Source of the DNA: Magicicada septendecula
Lineage: Eukaryota; Arthropoda; Insecta; Hemiptera; Cicadidae
DNA: 64,000 nt
Direction of reading: 5' to 3'
Assembly: GCA_034769895.1 (NCBI GenBank)
Contig: CM068367.1
Coordinates: 706,584,885-706,648,884, forward strand
Part shown: positions 40,301-46,300 of the stretch, in pieces
Layout of the letters: each line of letters opens with the position of its first letter
How positions within the stretch are numbered: position 1 is the first letter of the stretch
Made by a program: the position numbers and the translations under genes
The notes under the pieces: model-generated
Seen by the model: only the letters and a program-made list of their open reading frames with translations
Databases searched by the model: none
What the model was told of the DNA's origin: nothing

Positions 40301-43300
40301 ACTAAGGTTAAATTTGTGTCAAAACGACTCATGGCCCTAATCTATATTATCACAACATTTATATATACAAATTGAAATGTGATCAGAAATGTAACATTTG
40401 ATACAGTAGTATATACACTATACACGAACTTTTCATGTTACATGCCAATACTACTATGAGGACCATGTGGAATATCATGTATTACTTTTACTTTTACTTG
40501 TGTAAGACTTCAAAATGTTTATTATCATATGAACAAATTGTAGCTTATGAAATTTTGTATGGCAGTAGTTTGGAGTTTCAAGATTGAATACATATTGAGG
40601 TGGTAACCAACTACCTTGTTATACTACGTTTCTTTAACAAATTATAAAATCATAATTACTTTCACCTACCTTAAATCCGGTCCAGGATCCCATCACGAAC
40701 TGTGAATGCAAGAGTGATTTCAAGGTTACACTAATAACATACGCAACTCGCATTTTGTGAAGAGAAACTAAAATTTTATTCTATGCTATAAGCGGTTTTC
40801 AGGTTTTTATCTCAAATCATGTTATCAATTCTCCTTCAACAATGAAGACAAAACATTCTTTCGATATTCTATTACTGAAACAATCTGATAGAAATAAATT
40901 TTAAAATAGACATCTTATATTAAATAAAGCAGCCCAGCCTGCTCGCACTCTCATTCATTCTATTTTACCCCCCCCCCATTTATTTAATTTAGCCAATCAT
41001 TAAAATTTTTTGAGTGAATACGTTTACGTGTTGCAGCGGCGTCTCCCCTGACCTCGTGGTGTGTCCCGCACAAAGTCCTCTCTCTTAGTTGTCCGAAAGT
41101 TATGAGTTCATATTTTGTTTTCTTCTTTAATTAAATCAGATCCGCACGTTTGATTTTGGACTTGTTTCACCACTTAATGTTCTTTTACTTAATGTTTGAA
41201 AATTTTACTAATGGACCACGTTTGGCCAGGCCAGGCTAAGCGTGAGTGAAGACTGACTTTTTTACATGCAGGCGGAAATCACTGCCTTTCTTGCTACCAA
41301 ATTTTGTCGCTGGTACACAGCCTTCGTTCTCAAAGTCTTGGTAGCTGCACACATGACACATGGGATTTTCGTGTGTTGGACGTTGACGATATTTAGTGTT
41401 CACTGGTCGACGTCACAATTGTGGGCAGGACTTAATTTCGTTTCCGTCGTTTTGAGACCACGTGCAAACAAAATTCTTCTCCAAGCCATCTTGTGCGCCT
41501 TTTGCTTAGCATGGGTATGCGCTCCGCTGATGTTAGTGCGTTTGGGCGCAGGTGTCACACAGCATCAAAGTTCCAGGAATTGTGTCACCGTCAACAACAC
41601 GACATTCCTTTGCATTGGCATCACCTCACAAGTCCTTTGTTCTAACTACGCTTCATTTAACACGTGGCTGTCCCCACAGATGAAAAATGAATTTAAAATA
41701 TTTTAATAAAATAAAAACCCAAATGTAATAAAATAAAAAGCCCCCTTTTGCCCCGTTACAATACCCCCCAATGAGAGATCGTCTGCCGAAACAGATGAAA
41801 TCTCATTGCTAAACCCCTAAGAGGATCGGTGAGGATATGGTGCCAACAAACCCCCAGTTCTTATACATCATGGGTAAACTACCCTCCTGGCTCGGCGACT
41901 ATGGCCACATCTGCACGAGATTACTGGACTTCTCTATTCGAGATCCCAACACCATAAAATCGAACAGACATGCACCACAGCGCACCTAACCGTCTAACAT
42001 GCTAACCCCTTAAATCCAAACCCCTGGTCTTATACCACGCCAGATCCTCAACCGATATGTTCCCCCTTACCATGCACACTGGGCTGCCTTTAGCAGTTAC
42101 TGGGCTCGTACAGACTCTTATAATACATTTTTCAAATTCAAAATATTTATCATTAAATCAAACTCACTTAAGTGACCTTCTAAAATCAAAAATCTGTTAC
42201 ATAATTCATCACTCTATTAATCAGAAAAACAAATAAATTGAACATCTAATTACACATGAACTCATTTATCCTAACCTTGGATTAGACATACATACTAAAC
42301 AATACAATTCAATAAAAAACACTAGTAATACACCTAAACAATAATACACTTAAAACTCAAAACATCAATTAGATGGCAGGCACAGAAAATAAAAATTTTT
42401 TTTCAAAAAAAAATTTAAATTTATTAAAATATACTTTTCTCAATATTCAGAAAATTTAAAATTATTTAAATCAATCAAACAACAAAATTGGCATCACTTC
42501 ATTGCCAAAACTGGTCTAGTTTATAACATCAACCATCAGCTGATCAAACTGGGTCAAGTCCACACCCTTGACCTACATAGGTTATACATAGGCTACATCA
42601 TAAAATATCTTAAACATCTTCAAAATTCTATCTTCAAACACAACAACATAATAAAATGTGACCTTTAAAATTAACATAGTATTATTATAATTAACAATAA
42701 AATTGACATTTAAATTACTCAAAATTACACATTTTACAACTTTACTTTATTCTCAAATTCTATTAAAGTTTGTCACTTGTTTCCATTAAGTTTATATTTT
42801 TACTATGACTCTCTTTCTTTAATATTCTCAATCTCCATTAGTTTGGGTGATCTAATTATTCATAATAACTTGATTGTATCAACTTGGCATTTATACATTT
42901 ACAATCTTCCCCCTCCGACTTGAATATCACTAACAGCTTTAACTAACATGACACCCATCTCTATCAAAACATCTATCAAACATCTCTAAACCCAACTTAC
43001 TACTCAACTCAATTCGCATCATTCTACTCTTATAAAAAAAATACTCTCTAACCCTTTGTACTCAGGATGTGTGTTTCCCTCCCAAAGCTCATTCCATTAT
43101 CTGGTTCCTGGACTTCATTCCTAGGCAACCCTTTCTGGCACTAAACGGTCCCTTCCGTCCCAACACCTTTCGTTGCGGACTCCTACCACACCACCCCCTC
43201 TTACAAAATTCCCATCAACTAATTACCATTCTCATTACATCACTTCAACTACAACAAAATATCTCCATTTACTTATTATATCAATATATCAATCAATACT

Positions 43301-46300
43301 CTACATATTTTCTCCATAGCTAATTGTGTCACCATCAATACTTCTCAAATTCTATATTACATTAATTCACAACAATATTATTCATCTCTATTACCCCTTT
43401 AAATTCACCATGGACTGATCTACATGTCCTAACAAAATATTAATCACCCAAAATCTACCTTTTTTTATTTCTTACGCATCATTTAAAATTCTTAACTATA
43501 TCAAATTACTTCCAACATTTAAACCAAAATCTTTTAACACATTAAAATCATTATATTCAAACATTAGTTACCTTGGAAATTTACAAACAATTTATACGTG
43601 ACATTCTACAGCAGATCAGCTGATTTTCTTAGCAAGGTGAATGACCTTTCTACAAACACATTTCAAAATTATACAAATCACACATTTTATCAATCCTTAC
43701 CTCTAATGCAACAAATTAATACATTTATAAGACATAATAAACACAGCATAATAAACATCTAAAACCCTATTTCTCATAGCAAGATACAACTATTTAATTA
43801 CTTCAGGAGCGAGTCATCAACTTTAGGTCACAAAATTTTAATTCGTTGCTCCCCTGAGTAACCTCCCAGCCACACACACTATTATTTTTCTCTGGTGGAC
43901 TGTTGCGCCCATGTGCTTCCACAAGGACGGCATAGGTGGAGGAATTTAACATCTCCGTGTCCTTGCTTCAGCGTTACATTTTTAAAAAACTAGATATAAT
44001 ATCTAAATGTACAGATTATACGCCCCTAATGCGGGTCTACCACCTGGCCTTTGTGTTCCTACTCGAACAGAGTGGTAGCCGCTGTTCCATAATTCCGGGG
44101 ATTTCCCCTAAATTCACCCCCCATCAATTCAAATATAAACCAGTTTCAAGCCAGCTATGGTCAAGGTTCTTAATTTATGGCCATAGCTGACCGCTATCGA
44201 AAACCACGATTAGTGCTGGTAAGGCAGTAATCGCCCGAAAAGTCGGGGAAATCAACTCTAATTTCAGGCATGTTATCATCATCATTATTATACACGGCAC
44301 GGCAATCTATCAGTATATAATACACAATTATATAAAAGGGTGTGCCGTGTATTTTACGCCATTTTGGCCTCCGCTAGAGGTAACACTCTCGGTCACCCCC
44401 AAATCTTACCGCTACCTACAGTGGCACATGCGACCACTGTACCAGCCACTTAATAACTAAATTAAATCTTCCACATAACATCATTTCATTATTTCTCACT
44501 CACTACAATTAGATTCCTCAAAAAATTTCAAATTTATTATTAACATTTGTTTTATCTCATATTTCAGTTATTATTACCTTTTGAGTATGGTTTCTATTTA
44601 GTACAATTATCTCAAATTAGTTTCATCATTGAATTTAAAATTTTTTCAACGCCTGTAAACATTTTATTCTATTTAACTTGTATTGTAAAATTTATACTTA
44701 CAGTACATTGCTCATACACTGTCCTAAATACACAAACAAAAACACTAAACACCCTGTACCTTCTGAAACATTTTAACAATAATGTTATTCCATACTAAAC
44801 AAATTAACATTTATTTATTAATTAATCATTATCAAATTCAAATCTCATAAAACAATTTAAATTTATTAGAAAAATTCAATTATATAACATTGTAAATCAA
44901 TCAAATTATTTAAACATCTCAAATTATTTTAATTAAATTAATTATTGAAAACACAACAATTCTAATTACTCTCACCAATTATAATAATTACAATTCCTCT
45001 TCAAAATTATTTTTGTTATTTATTTAAACTGTAAAATATTATTATTATCACAACAATTTCTACTACATATACACATTGTTTACCTAACATTTTACAATAC
45101 ACACAATTAATTTCACTATCAATTATTTACAAATTCTTCGTCATTAATTGTTCAATTTTATCACACTTCATTGTCAAAAATCAGCAAGGTCAGAACCATA
45201 AATCAAAATATTTAAAATGTCCATCTATTAAGTTTATGTTCAGCCTCCATCATCAAAAATTAGTCTGGGTTTCACATAACATTTTTCAATTTTATTTACG
45301 TATCATATGGCTATCCTGTGTGTAGTAACCGTAAAATTTTAGTTTATTCATTTTACCACAATAATCATACATAGGGTTACTTCCCATTATAATTATTTTA
45401 TCATAAACCAAGTCAACACTATTTATTTTTGTCCCGTCTCCATCAGTAGTCATATTCAATATAAGGTCAGTTATTTTCTCATCATAAGGTAAATTCTTAT
45501 TATTATTTAAACAGGTATCATCAAAACAATTCTCAATCTCTACTCTACAAAGTAAGCATTTCATATCATTTATTTTTACCACTTCTAACATCTCTTTCAA
45601 CTCATTATAATTTCTCTTCAACTTATATACTTCTATCTCTCTATCAATACACAACTCTCCATCTAAATCTCTCTCATCATAACACCATCTCACACTTTCA
45701 ACACCATTCCACACAGAGGGTACTAACTCATACAAAAAGGGGAAACAACTCAAAAACCTCATGTCTTCCAATAACAAGGGACTCTTGCCCTTCAACAATA
45801 ACATTTGTGAACACCCTGGTTCACCATAAATATGGGGAAAATTTACCCTCTTCCCTATATACTCATCTACTCTCTCTTTCCACTCTTTCTCTAATTCAAC
45901 AACACTAATTACTACTCCGTTACAACCTATCATTCTCTCACTCTCACTTACTATCTCACTATCTATTTTCAACCAACGTATCACTCTCTAATACCACATT
46001 TTTATACATTTGTTTTTCTACTGACTCTACCATTTTCTCTATACTCTGTTCTAATCTGTTAAAGCTAGTTTCTATTATCTCATTAGTATTCTCAAAACGT
46101 TTATTAATTTCGTTAATATCATTTTTTAATTCATTATTCTGCTTTTTCAACTCATCAAATTTATTATCATTGCTATCAAATCGTTTACTGATAAGGTTAA
46201 ATAGGTCATTCATTGACATCTCTTTTTCTTTTACATTTGTTACTTCGAGAGTCGGTTTTGCTCCCGTCTCACTATTTATATTTTCATTTGGTTTCTTATT

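Noticed and set aside
41266-41706. 146-residue open frame on + in the e3 LTR, repeated at 47371-47811
   Set aside because: It is an antisense frame inside both LTRs with no recognisable domain; duplication of the LTR explains its conservation.
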